Source: Limnomonas spitsbergensis
Lineage: Eukaryota > Chlorophyta > Chlorophyceae > Chlamydomonadales
Length of the DNA: 64,000 nt
NCBI GenBank assembly: GCA_037349105.1
Contig: JAYJMM010000036.1
Location: 2,020,001 to 2,084,000, forward strand
Direction: 5' to 3'
The notes under the pieces are model-generated. The model had not been told where the DNA came from, searched no databases, and worked only from the letters and a program-made list of their open reading frames with translations. The position numbers were made by a program, and so were the translations under genes. Below, one piece after another: positions 16,776-26,915 of the stretch. Every line of letters starts with the position of its first letter. Positions within the stretch are counted from its first letter, which is position 1.

Positions 16776-19700
16776 ATGGCCTCCGAGAGCTCGACAGACA
16801 TTGATGTTCGAGAGAAAGTATTTCCAAATGGCGATTACTACATTGGAGGATGGGTCGAAGGGGTGAGTCATATGGGCACCTGTTGTAATCAGTCAGTTAG
16901 GGGGGCACATGACAAGCAACAGTTGTGTCCGGACCATTTCCTCATGCTCGCCGCAGATGGAGGCTTTTTATCCCAGGACTTCTTCTGATCTCGAAACATC
17001 ATTGAGATAGCCTTGAAGAAGCAGTGTGCTCTTCAAGCCAGAAAATCCTTGCATGGCTGCATTGACGGCATGTTCGCTTGCATGGCGAAATTGACGGCTT
17101 ATTCGCTTGCATGGCTGCATTGATGGCATTTTCGCTTGCATGGCTGCATTGACGGCATGTTCGCTTGCATGGCGGCATTGACGGCATATTCGCTTGCATG
17201 GCTGCATTGATGGCATTTTCGCTTGCATGCGCCTTGTCCCATGTTGCTGCCTCATATCACACCGGACTTTCTGGCCGTTGTCTATGTTCCTGCATCCATG
17301 ATCTTATCTCATACTGTATGAAGCTACCAATGGCCAGTGGAAGATCTGATGCAGTGCCCTGGCAACCACCTGGAGACCGACCTACCTTCACATGCGCTCG
17401 ACCACATGCTTCATTCCCAGGCACCCACCTTCCTAACTGTTCAAATACCCCATTCATGTTCCAACATATCCATGATTTCATTTGTTCTAGCAGTGTCCAT
17501 GACCCGATGACAGCACAAACTGCCGTGTCAGGGGGCGTGAGGGTGTCACAGCTCGGCTGGCATTGAACACTGACAGCACACCATCTGGTCTGCCTGTGTA
17601 AGGTCATGCAGGTTAGAACAGAGGAACGCGAGGACCTGACTTAATGCGCATAGCCGACCTGCCAAAACCACATCCGCATCAATGCTGTGCAACCTCTGCT
17701 TGGGCCCCCGAACATAGCATGTCAGGCCACAAAGGCGTCTACAAATTCTTCTTTGCCCTCAGCATATACATGTCAACATGTGATTGAAATGTGCTGATCG
17801 TAGCCGGAGGTGGAGGGGCAGTACACGTGGGCGAATAGCAGCTTTTACGAGGGCAGGTGGCAGGTAAGATGTTTCACACTTTTTGTTGTTTGGGTTTTGC
17901 AACGTGTGAGATCGAAAACTCTGATGTCTGGACCTGAGGCAAAGCAACGCCAAAAGAAACAGCCTTGGGGATTTTGTACTCCCTTTTTATGCACATGCTT
18001 GTTCACACCTGCTGGGTCATGACTCATGAGGTCATCCAATCCAGTGAAAGTGTGATGTGTGCATATATTGGGAGCGCTGCAGACGCACCTCAAGCAATTT
18101 CTTTTGAGCCGGCGAGCCTGCGGGTAATTTGTAACTTGACACACCGATCTCAAACCTCCCCTCTGACATTAAGTTTGTGCTGCTTGCTCGGTGGGCTTGA
18201 GAACCCTGGGCTGCAGCCATTATCCTTCGCGCTTGACCTTGATGTGTCAGGAGCAGGGAGAGCCTTAACCCTAAACCCTAAACCCTAAACTAGGACGGCA
18301 GCAGATAGGATTGGCTGTGAACATCCCCGGGCTGCAAGGATTGTTCCATAACCACACATCATGAGCTGCTGCCATGCAGGACAGCCCAAACCCTAAACCC
18401 TAAACCCTAACCCTGTAGGCCTATACCCAGAACATAAAGGTCTACCCACGCTATACCTTCATGTTTGCCATGACTCGTTGCCTTGCAGGACGGCCTTCAG
18501 ACTGCTGTTTGACACTGCGTTTTCAAACTGCTGCTTGCCTGGCACTGTGTTTTCAAACTGCTGTTTGTCTGACACTGTGTAGCAGTTTGTGTCCATTGTT
18601 TCCCTCTCAATCTCTTGACCCTGAACTTTCAGTGTCTCCGCACTCGGTAGGATCTGCGCTCCTCTAAATCCTGGAGTATGCCAGCAATTAGGGTCATCCT
18701 GCCTCCTCCCCGCTCTCTAACTCTAACTCTTGCAGCATGTGGGGGTTAAAGGTTTTCCCACTGCATATACAACTCTTGGAACCTGTCAGTGATAGCTGGG
18801 GGCCCCCCTGCCCTCCTCCCAATGCTCTGTAACTCTTGGAGCATCCGATGTCCTAACTCATGTCCTAACTGATGTCCTAACTGATGTCCTAACGGTTGCA
18901 TTAACCGATGTTTTAACCTACTGAGGTATCGGAATTCCTTGAACTCAAACCCTTGCCTGGTACTGCAGGGAGGGAAGAAGCATGGCATAGGGAAGTACGC
19001 TTGGCCCAGTGGGGCAACCTACCAAGGTGAGCATACGCTGAGGCGTAGTTTGTGCAGTTGTTGCGCGTGTCGTTTGTGCAGTTGTTGTGCTGTGGCCCAA
19101 TGGGGCAACGTACCGAGGTGAGCATGCGCTGAGGCATTGTTTGTGCATGTGCATGTGCCGTTGTTGCATGTGCCGTTGTTGCATGTGCCGTTGTTGCATG
19201 TGCCGTTGTTGCATGTGCCGTTGTTGCATGTGCCGTTGTTGCATGTGCCGTTGTTGCATGTGCCGTTGTTGCACGTGCCGTTGTTGCATGTGCCGTTGTT
19301 GCACGTGCCGTTGTTGCACGTGCCGTTGTTGCATGTGCCGTTGTTGCATGTGCCGTTGTTGCACGTGCCGTTGTTGCATGTGCCGTTGTTGCACGTGCCG
19401 TTGTTGCATGTGCCGTTGTTGCATGTGCCGTTATTGCATGTGCCGTTGTTGCATGTGCCGTTGTTGCATGTGCCGTTGTTGCACGTGCCGTTGTTGCATG
19501 TGCCGTTGTTGCATGTGCCATTGTTGTACGTGCCGTTGTTGCATGTGCCGTTGTTGCATGTGCCGTTGTTGCACGTGCCGTTGTTGCATGTGCCGTTGTT
19601 GCATGTGCCGTTGTTGCATGTGCCGTTGTTGCACGTGCCGTTGTTGCATGTGCCGTTGTTGCATGTGCCGTTGTTGCACGTGCCGTTGTTGCACGTGCCG

Positions 19701-22700
19701 TTGTTGCATGTGCCGTTGTTGCATGTGCCGTTGTTGCATGTGCCGTTGTTGCACGTGCCGTTGTTGCATGTGCCGTTGTTGCATGTGCCGTTGTTGCATG
19801 TGCCGTTGTTGCACGTGCCGTTGTTGCATGTGCCGTTGTTGCATGTGCCGTTGTTGCACGTGCCGTTGTTGCATGTGCCGTTGTTGCATGTGCCGTTGTT
19901 GCATGTGCCGTTGTTGCACGTGCCGTTGTTGCATGTGCCGTTGTTGCATGTGCCGTTGTTGCATGTGCCGTTGTTGCACGTGCCGTTGTTGCATGTGCCG
20001 TTGTTGCATGTGCCGTTGTTGCACGTGCCGTTGTTGCATGTGCCGTTGTTGCACGTGCCGTTGTTGCATGTGCCGTTGTTGCATGTGCCGTTGTTGCACG
20101 TGCCGTTGTTGCATGTGCCGTTGTTGCATGTGCCGTTGTTGCATGTGCCGTTGTTGCATGTGCCGTTGTTGCATGTGCCGTTGTTGCACGTGCCGTTGTT
20201 GCATGTGCTGTTGTTGCATGTGCCGTTGTTGCATGTGCCGTTAGTGCACGTGCCGTTGTTGCATGTGCCGTTGTTGCATGTGCCGTTGTTGCATGTGCCG
20301 TTGTTGCATGTGCCGTTGTTGCATGTGCCGTTGTTGCATGTGCCGTTGTTGCACGTGCCGTTGTTGCATGTGCCGTTGTTGCATGTGCCGTTGTTGCACG
20401 TGCCGTTGTTGCATGTGCCGTTGTTGCCCGTGCCGTGTTGCATGTGCCGTTGTTGCATGTGCCGTTGTTGCACGTGCCGTTGTTGCATGTGCCGTTGTTG
20501 CATGTGCCGTTGTTGCATGAGCCGTTGTTGCATGTGCCGTTGTTGCATGTGCCGTTGTTGCCCGTGCCGTTGTTGCATGTGCCGTTTGCATGTGCCGTTG
20601 TTGCAAGTGCCGTTGTTTGCATGTGCCGTTGTTGCATGTGCCGTTGTTGCACTGTGCCGTTGTTGCATGTGCCGTTGTTGCACGTGCCGTTGTTGCATGT
20701 GCCGTTGTTGCATGTGCCGTTGTTGCATGGCCGTTGTTGCATGTGCCGTTGTTGCATGTGCCGTTGTTGCACGTGCCGTTGTTGCACTGTGCCGTTGTTG
20801 CATGTGCCGTTGTTGCACGTGCCGTTGTTGCATGTGCCGTTGTTGCATGTGCCGTTGTTGCACTGTGCCGTTGTTGCATGTGCCGTTGTTGCATGTGCCG
20901 TTGTTGCATGTGCCGTTGTTGCATGTGCCGTTGTTGCATGTGCCGTTGTTGCATGTGCCGTTGTTGCATGTGCCGTTGTTGCATCGTGCCGTTGTTGCAT
21001 GTGCCGTTGTTGCATGTGCCGTTGTTGCATGTGCCGTTGTTGCATGTGCCGTTGTTGCATGTGCCGTTGTTGCATGTGCCGTTGTTGCATGTGCCGTTGT
21101 TGCATGTGCCGTTGTTGCATGTGCCGTTGTTGCATGTGCCGTTGTTGCATGTGCCGTTGTTGCATGTGCCGTTGTTGCATGTGCCGTTGTTGCATGTGCC
21201 GTTGTTGCATGTGCCGTTGTTGCACGTGCCGTTGTTGCATGTGCCGTTGTTGCACGTGCCGTTGTTGCATGTGCCGTTGTTGCATGTGCCGTTGTTGCAT
21301 GTGCCGTTGTTGCATGTGCCGTTGTTGCATGTGCCGTTGTTGCATGTGCCGTTGTTGCACGTGCCGTTGTTGCATGTGCCGTTGTTGCATGTGCCGTTGT
21401 TGCACGTGCCGTTGTTGCATGTGCCGTTGTTGCATGTGCCGTTGTTGCATGTGCCGTTGTTGCATGTGCCGTTGTTGCATGTGCCGTTGTTGCATGTGCC
21501 GTTGTTGCATGTGCCGTTGTTGCATGTGCCGTTGTTGCATGTGCCGTTGTTGCATGTGCCGTTGTTGCATGTGCCGTTGTTGCATGTGCCGTTGTTGCAT
21601 GTGCCGTTGTTGCACGTGCCGTTGTTGCATGTGCCGTTGTTGCATGTGCCGTTGTTGCATGTGCCGTTGTTGCATGTGCCGTTGTTGCATGTGCCGTTGT
21701 TGCATGTGCCGTTGTTGCATGTGCCGTTGTTGCATGTGCCGTTGTTGCATGTGCCGTTGTTGCATGTGCCGTTGTTGCAGTGCGTGTTGCATGTGCCGTT
21801 GTTGCATGTGCCGTTGTTGCATGTGCCGTTGTTGCACGTGCCGTTGTTGCATGTGCCGTTGTTGCATGTGCCGTTGTTGCATGTGCCGTTGTTGCATGTG
21901 CCGTTGTTGCATGTGCCGTTGTTGCACGTGCCGTTGTTGCATGTGCCGTTGTTGCACGTGCCGTTGTTGCATGTGCCGTTGTTGCACGTGCCGTTGTTGC
22001 ATGTGCCGTTGTTGCACGTGCCGTTGTTGCATGTGCCGTTGTTGCACGTGCCGTTGTTGCATGTGCCGTTGTTGCACGTGCCGTTGTTGCATGTGCCGTT
22101 GTTGCACGTGCCGTTGTTGCATGTGCCGTTGTTGCATGTGCCGTTGTTGCACGTGCCGTTGTTGCATGTGCCGTTGTTGCACGTGCCGTTGTTGCATGTG
22201 CCGTTGTTGCATGTGCCGTTGTTGCATGTGCCGTTGTTGCATGTGCCGTTGTTGCATGTGCCGTTGTTGCATGTGCCGTTGTTGCATGTGCCGTTGTTGC
22301 ATGTGCCGTTGTTGCACGTGCCGTTGTTGCATGTGCCGTTGTTGCATGTGCCGTTGTTGCATGTGCCGTTGTTGCATGTGCCGTTGTTGCATGTGCCGTT
22401 GTTGCACGTGCCGTTGTTGCACGTGCCGTTGTTGCATGTGCCGTTGTTGCATGTGCCGTTGTTGCACGTGCCGTTGTTGCATGTGCCGTTGTTGCATGTG
22501 CCGTTGTTGCATGTGCCGTTGTTGCACGTGCCGTTGTTGCATGTGCCGTTTATTGCATGTGCCGTTGTTGCATGTGCCGTTGTTGCACGTGCCGTTGTTG
22601 CATGTGCCGTTGTTGCATGTGCCGTTGTTGCACGTGCCGTTGTTGCATGTGCCGTTGTTGCATGTGCCGTTGTTGCATGTGCCGTTGTTGCATGTGCCGT

Positions 22701-24696
22701 TGTTGCATGTGCCGTTGTTGCATGTGCCGTTGTTGCATGTGCGTTGTTGCATGTGCCGTTGTTGCATGTGCCGTTGTTGCATGTGCCGTTGTTGCACGTG
22801 CCGTTGTTGCATGTGCCGTTGTTGCATGTGCCGTGTTGCACGTGCCGTTGTTGCATGTGCCGTTGTTGCATGTGCCGTTGTTGCATGTGCCGTTGTTGCA
22901 TGTGCCGTTGTTGCATGTGCCGTTGTTGCATGTGCCGTTGTTGCATGTGCCGTTGTTGCACGTGCCGTTGTTGCATGTGCCGTTGTTGCACGTGCCGTTG
23001 TTGCACGTGCGTTGTTGCATGTGCCGTTGTTGCCCGTGCCGTTGTTGCATGTGCCGTTGTGGCAAGTGCCGTTGTTGCATGTGCCGTTGTTGCATGTGCC
23101 GTTGTTGCAACGTGCCGTTGTTGCATGTGCCGTTGTTGCATGTGCCGTTGTTGCACGTGCCGTTGTTGCATGTGCACGTTGTTGCACGCGCCTTTGTTGA
23201 ATGTGCCGTTGTTGCATGTGCCGTTGTTGCACGTGCCGTTGTTGCATGTGCCGTTGTTGCATGTGCCGTTGTTGCATGTGCCGTTGTTGCATGTGCCGTT
23301 GTTGCATGTGCCGTTGTTGCACGTGCCGTTGTTGCCCGTGCCGTTGTTGCATGTGCCTTTGTTGCATGTGCCGTTGTTGCACGTGCCGTTGTTGCATGTG
23401 CCGTTGTTGCATGTGCCAGTTGTTGCACGTGCCGTTGTTGCATGTGCCGTTGTTGCATGTGCCGTTGTTGCATGTGCCGTTGTTGCAGTGCCGTTGTTGC
23501 ACGTGCCGTTGTGCATGTACCGTTGTTGCATGTGCCGTGTGTTGCATGTGCGTTGTTGCACGTGGCCGTTGTTGCATGTGCCGTTGTTGCATGTGCCGTT
23601 GTTGCATGTGCCGTTGTTGCACGTTGCCGTTGTTGCATGTGCCGTTGTTGCATGTGCCGTTGTTGATGTGCCTTTGTGTGCATGTGCCGTTGTTGCACGT
23701 GCGTTGTTGCATGTGCCGTTGTTGCACGGTGCCGTTGTTGCACGTGCCGTTGTTGCATGTGCCGTTGTTGCACTGTGCCGTTGTTGCATGTGCCTTTGTT
23801 GCATGTGCCGTTGTTGCACGTGCCGTGTTGCACGTGCCATTGTTTCCCGTGCCGTTGTTGCATGTGCCGTTGTTGCCCGTGCCGTTGTTGCATGTGCCGT
23901 TGTTGCATGTGCCGTTGTTGCCCGTGCCGTTGTTGCATGTGCCGTTGTTGCATGTGCCGTTGTTGCATGTGCCGTTGTTGCATGTGCCGTTGTTGCATGT
24001 GCCGTTGTTGCCCGTGCCGTTGTTGCATGTGCCGTTGTTGCACGTGCCGTTGTTGCATGTGCCGTTGTTGCACGTGCCGTTGTTGCATGTGCCGTTGTTG
24101 CACGTGCCGTTGTTGCATGTGCCGTTGTTGCCCGTGCCGTTGTTGCATGTGTCGTTGTTGCACGTGCCGTTGTTGCATGTGCCGTTGTTGCACGTGCCGT
24201 TGTTGCCCGTGCCGTTGTTGCATGTGCCGTTGTTGCCCGTGCCGTTGTTGCATGTGCCGTTGTTGCACGTGCCGTTGTTGCATGTGCCGTTGTTGCATGT
24301 GCCGTTGTTGCATGTGCCGTTGTTGCCCGTGCCGTTGTTGCATGTGCCGTTGTTGCATGTGCCGTTGTTGCACGTGCTGTTGTTGCATGTGCCGTTGTTG
24401 CATGTGCCGTTGTTGCACGTGCCGTTGTTGCATGTGCCGTTGTTGCATGTGCCGAATTATGCTGTTCAGAACAGGGACAATGGGGAGCACAACGCCTTTC
24501 GCTCGATGTTTGCTGGAGCCGATACCTAGTCCTTGCCATGCGCTGCATCCCATCTGCAGGCGAGTGGCAAGATGGCCAGATGCATGGCGTGGGGACGTTT
24601 GAGGCGCCCAACGGTGCCCGCTACCAGGGCGGCTGGGCGCATGACCAGAAGCACGGCCTGGGCAAGCAGAACTTCTCCAGCGGTGACGTGTACGAG
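16776..24696 (+). CDS. MORN-repeat protein, first four exons (gene continues)
   Basis: Exons 16776-16862, 17804-17863, 18969-19026 and 24560-24696 join in frame (342 nt, 114 codons), with GT-AG introns (donors GTGAGT, GTAAGA, GTGAGC). MORN units start at Tyr22 (YYIGGWVEG), Tyr44 (YEGRWQGGKKHGIGKYAW), Tyr67 (YQGEWQDGQMHGVGTF), Tyr90 (YQGGWAHDQKHGLGKQ) and Tyr113 (VYE...), a 22-23 residue spacing that independently confirms each splice. Exon 4 stops two residues into repeat 5 at a GTGAGG donor (24697), so more exons are expected to the right. Read-through would instead end at a stop at 24730-24732 (126 aa). MORN arrays bind membrane lipids or scaffold proteins, and in algae occur in flagellar radial-spoke, cytoskeletal and lipid-kinase proteins; the specific role is unknown. 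Introns 3 and probably 4 are giant satellite arrays. Confidence 0.85.
16863..17803. other. MORN gene intron 1
   Basis: Apart from the 29-bp array at 17048-17228 it holds two diverged copies of TGTTCC...ATCCATGAT (about 17286 and 17458). No other gene is recognised. A TAG directly precedes the acceptor-adjacent codon at 17804, which fixes the start of exon 2. Confidence 0.5.
17048..17228. repeat. 29-bp minisatellite in MORN intron 1, six copies
   Basis: Units start at 17048, 17077, 17106, 17135, 17164 and 17193, exactly 29 bp apart. Each opens CTTGCATGG and carries GCATTGA(C/T)GGCAT before a TTCG end. Identity is high. Confidence 0.9.
18265..18290. repeat. Interstitial telomere-like repeat (CCCTAAA)
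   Basis: About 3.5 tandem CCCTAAA heptamers, the complement of the plant-type TTTAGGG telomere repeat, in MORN intron 2. Confidence 0.9.
18385..18414. repeat. Second interstitial telomere-like repeat (CCCTAAA)
   Basis: About four CCCTAAA heptamers in the same orientation, 95 bp after the first tract; the last is a hexamer (CCCTAA). Also in MORN intron 2. Confidence 0.9.
18497..18580. repeat. ~30-bp tandem repeat in MORN intron 2, three copies
   Basis: Three units share TCA(A/G)ACTGCTG(T/C)TTG and CACTG(T/C)GTTT; the first is 4 bp shorter. Confidence 0.82.
18848..18893. repeat. 12-bp tandem repeat near the MORN intron 2 acceptor
   Basis: ATGTCCTAACTG repeats about four times, ending ~75 bp before the acceptor at 18968. 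Further degraded copies (ATGTTTTAACC) follow. Confidence 0.85.
18999..19155 (+). repeat. 91-bp direct duplication of the MORN exon 3 end and its 5' splice site
   Basis: TTGGCCCAGTGGGGCAAC with CTACCAAG then GTGAGC (real, donor at 19027) is repeated as GTGGCCCAATGGGGCAAC with GTACCGAG then GTGAGC (decoy, donor at 19118), followed in both by AT(A/G)CGCTGAGGC and a GTTTGTGCA-rich stretch. The decoy still encodes W-P-N-G-A-T-Y-R-G against W-P-S-G-A-T-Y-Q-G. Using the second donor would add 91 nt and shift the frame of exon 4. The 15-bp array begins directly after it. Confidence 0.88.
19156..24454. repeat. 15-bp minisatellite filling MORN intron 3, about 350 copies
   Basis: The unit is TGCCGTTGTTGCATG; the commonest variant has CACG in place of CATG, and CCCG variants cluster at 23870-24330. 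Copies are near-identical across 19.2-20.4 kb and 20.9-23.0 kb, while 20430-20880 and 23000-23860 contain many 1-2 bp indels and substitutions. The length 15 is a multiple of three and the unit has no stop in most frames, so frames of 300-1,600 codons on both strands (HMQQR, LLHVP, RCCMC and similar repeats) are artefacts. The array ends 105 bp before the exon 4 acceptor. Confidence 0.97.
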
Positions 24697-25173
24697 GTGA
24701 GGCTGAAGGTACAATCCTTCTTTTTCTGCTAAAAAAATTGTATAGATGATACACCTTATAATTTTTTTATCCCCCCCAAGGGTGAGATGAAAATAATTTT
24801 ATTAGGTAAACTAAATTCTGGCAATTGCGATTGAGCATTGTATGTACCACCCAACGCTTCGCTATGAGCGTCACCCAAGAGTATGCGTGTCTCGAGGATT
24901 GCTGGCGTGCCATGCAGTACCAGCCTCGTTGTCCAAAGCCATGATGTGTTCGACATGAAGCTTTTGGACTAGGCGTGAAGAGCTTCATCTCAGTTTGTGT
25001 CTGGAGATTGTTTGGCATACCGCTGGGACTTATAAATTACCAGTCCCGGACACTACTTTGTGTCTGAAGATAGTACGGCGTACCGCAGGGTACCCACCAG
25101 ATTTTCGTGAATTGTCAACCGATGACCCTTGAGTTTTTGAAGGCACGCCATTTGGTACCAATGCAGCTGTCCT
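24697..25173. other. Start of MORN intron 4 (inferred)
   Basis: Begins with the donor GTGAGG. A ~65-bp direct duplication occurs at about 24994 and 25059 (TTTGTGTCTG(G/A)AGAT...TACCGC). No coding sequence is recognised. Confidence 0.45.
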
Positions 25174-25405
25174 AAATCATCAACCTAATCATTCATCTAA
25201 TCATCAACCTAATCATTCATCTAATCATCAACCTCATCATTCATCTAATCATCAACCTAATCATTCATCTAATCATCAACCTCATCATTCATCTTATCAT
25301 CAACCTCATCATTCATCTTATCATCAACCTAATCATTCATCTTATCATCAACCTAATCATTCATCTTATCATCAACCTAATCATTCATCTTATCATCAAC
25401 CTAAT
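25174..25405. repeat. 24-bp AT-rich minisatellite, about 9.6 copies
   Basis: The unit is AATCATCAACCT followed by (A/C)ATCATTCATCT, with the alternatives CTAATCATT/CTCATCATT and TCTAATC/TCTTATC grouped rather than scattered, which indicates stepwise block duplication. Confidence 0.9.
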
Positions 25406-25586
25406 TGACCTACAGAAAGCTAAATCCGAAATTATTCATCTAAATTATTACCGTATATTTGATTTGCCTTCCCTCAGGTATGCAAAAAAAATTCGTTTAA
25501 TGCTGCCCTCAACGTAAATTATCGACCAAAACTCTTAAATTTTGACTGAAAACTGGCGTCGTCAATCGATAATTAGTATTAGTATA
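25406..25586. other. Spacer before the 29-bp satellite
   Basis: AT-rich, single-copy within the window, no features. The satellite starts abruptly after TAGTATTAGTAT. Confidence 0.5.
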
Positions 25587-26915
25587 CCCTCTGCCCTCTG
25601 CTGCATACCTGCCCTCTGCCCTCTGCTTGCTACATCTCTGCCCTCTGCCCTCTGCTTGCTGCATCCCTGCCCTCTGCCCTCTGCTTGCTGCATCCCTGCC
25701 CTCTGCCCTCTGCTTGCTGCATCCCTGCCCTCTGCCCTCTGCTTGCTACATCTCTGCCCTCTGCTGCATCCCTGCCCTCTGCTTTCTGCCCTCTGCTTGC
25801 TACATCTCTGCCCTCTGCTGCATCCCTGCCCTCTGCCCTCTGCTTGCTACACCTCTGCCCTCTGCTGCATCCCTGCCCTCTGCTTTCTGCCCTCTGCTTG
25901 CTACATCTCTGCCCTCTGCCCCCTGGTTGCTGCATCTCTACCCTCTGCCCTCTGCTTGCTACATCCCTGCCCTCTGCCCTCTGCTTGCTGCATCTCTGCC
26001 CTCTGCCCTCTGCTTGCTACATCCCTGCCCTCTGCCCTCTGCTTGCTGCATCCCTGCCCTCTGCCCTCTGCTTGCTGCATCTCTGCCCTCTGCCCCCTGG
26101 TTGCTGCATCTCTACCCTCTGCCCTCTGCTTGCTACATCCCTGCCCTCTGCCCTCTGCTTGCTGCATCCCTGCCCTCTGCCCTCTGCTTGCTACATCCCT
26201 GCCCTCTGCCCTCTGCTTGCTGCATCCCTGCCCTCTGCCCTCTGCTTGTTGCACCCCTGCCCTCTGCCCTCTGCTTGCTGCATCCCTGCCCTCTGCCCTC
26301 TGCTTGCTGCATCCCTGCCCTCTGCCCTCTGCTTGCTACATCCCTGCCCTCTGCCCTCTGCTTGCTGCATCCCTGCCCTCTGCCCTCTGCTTGCTGCATC
26401 CCTGCCCTCTGCCCTCTGCTTGCTACATCCCTGCCCTCTGCCCTCTGCTTGCTACATCCCTGCCCTTTGCCCTCTGCTTGCTACATCTCTGCCCTCTGCC
26501 CTCTGCTTGCTACATCCCTGCCCTCTGCCGTCTGCTTGCTGCATCTCTGCCCTCTGCCCTCTGCTTGCTGCATCCCTGCCCTCTGCCCTCTGCTTGCTGC
26601 ATCTCTGCCCTCTGCCCTCTGCTTGCTACATCTCTGCCCTCTGCCCTCTGCTTGCTACATCCCTGCCCTCTGCCCTCTGCTTGCTGCATCTCTGCCCTCT
26701 GCCCTCTGCTTGCTGCATCCCTGCCCTCTGCCGTCTGCTTGCTGCATCCCTGCCCTCTGCCCTCTGCTTGCTACATCCCTGCCCTCTGCCGTCTGCTTGC
26801 TGCATCTCTGCCCTCTGCCCTCTGCTTGCTGCATCCCTGCCCTCTGCCCTCTGCTTGCTGCATCTCTGCCCTCTGCCCTCTGCTTGCTACATCTCTGCCC
26901 TCTGCCCTCTGCTTG

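Noticed and set aside
18265..18414. A chromosome end
   Set aside because: The telomere heptamers are short, interstitial and followed by more gene exons, so the window does not end at a telomere here.
18913..24754. Frames of up to 1,604 codons with HMQQR, TNGTC-like, LLHVP or RCCMC repeats
   Set aside because: The 15-bp unit is a multiple of three and free of stops, so every frame stays open on both strands. The ends of some frames do contain the true MORN exon 4, which is annotated separately.
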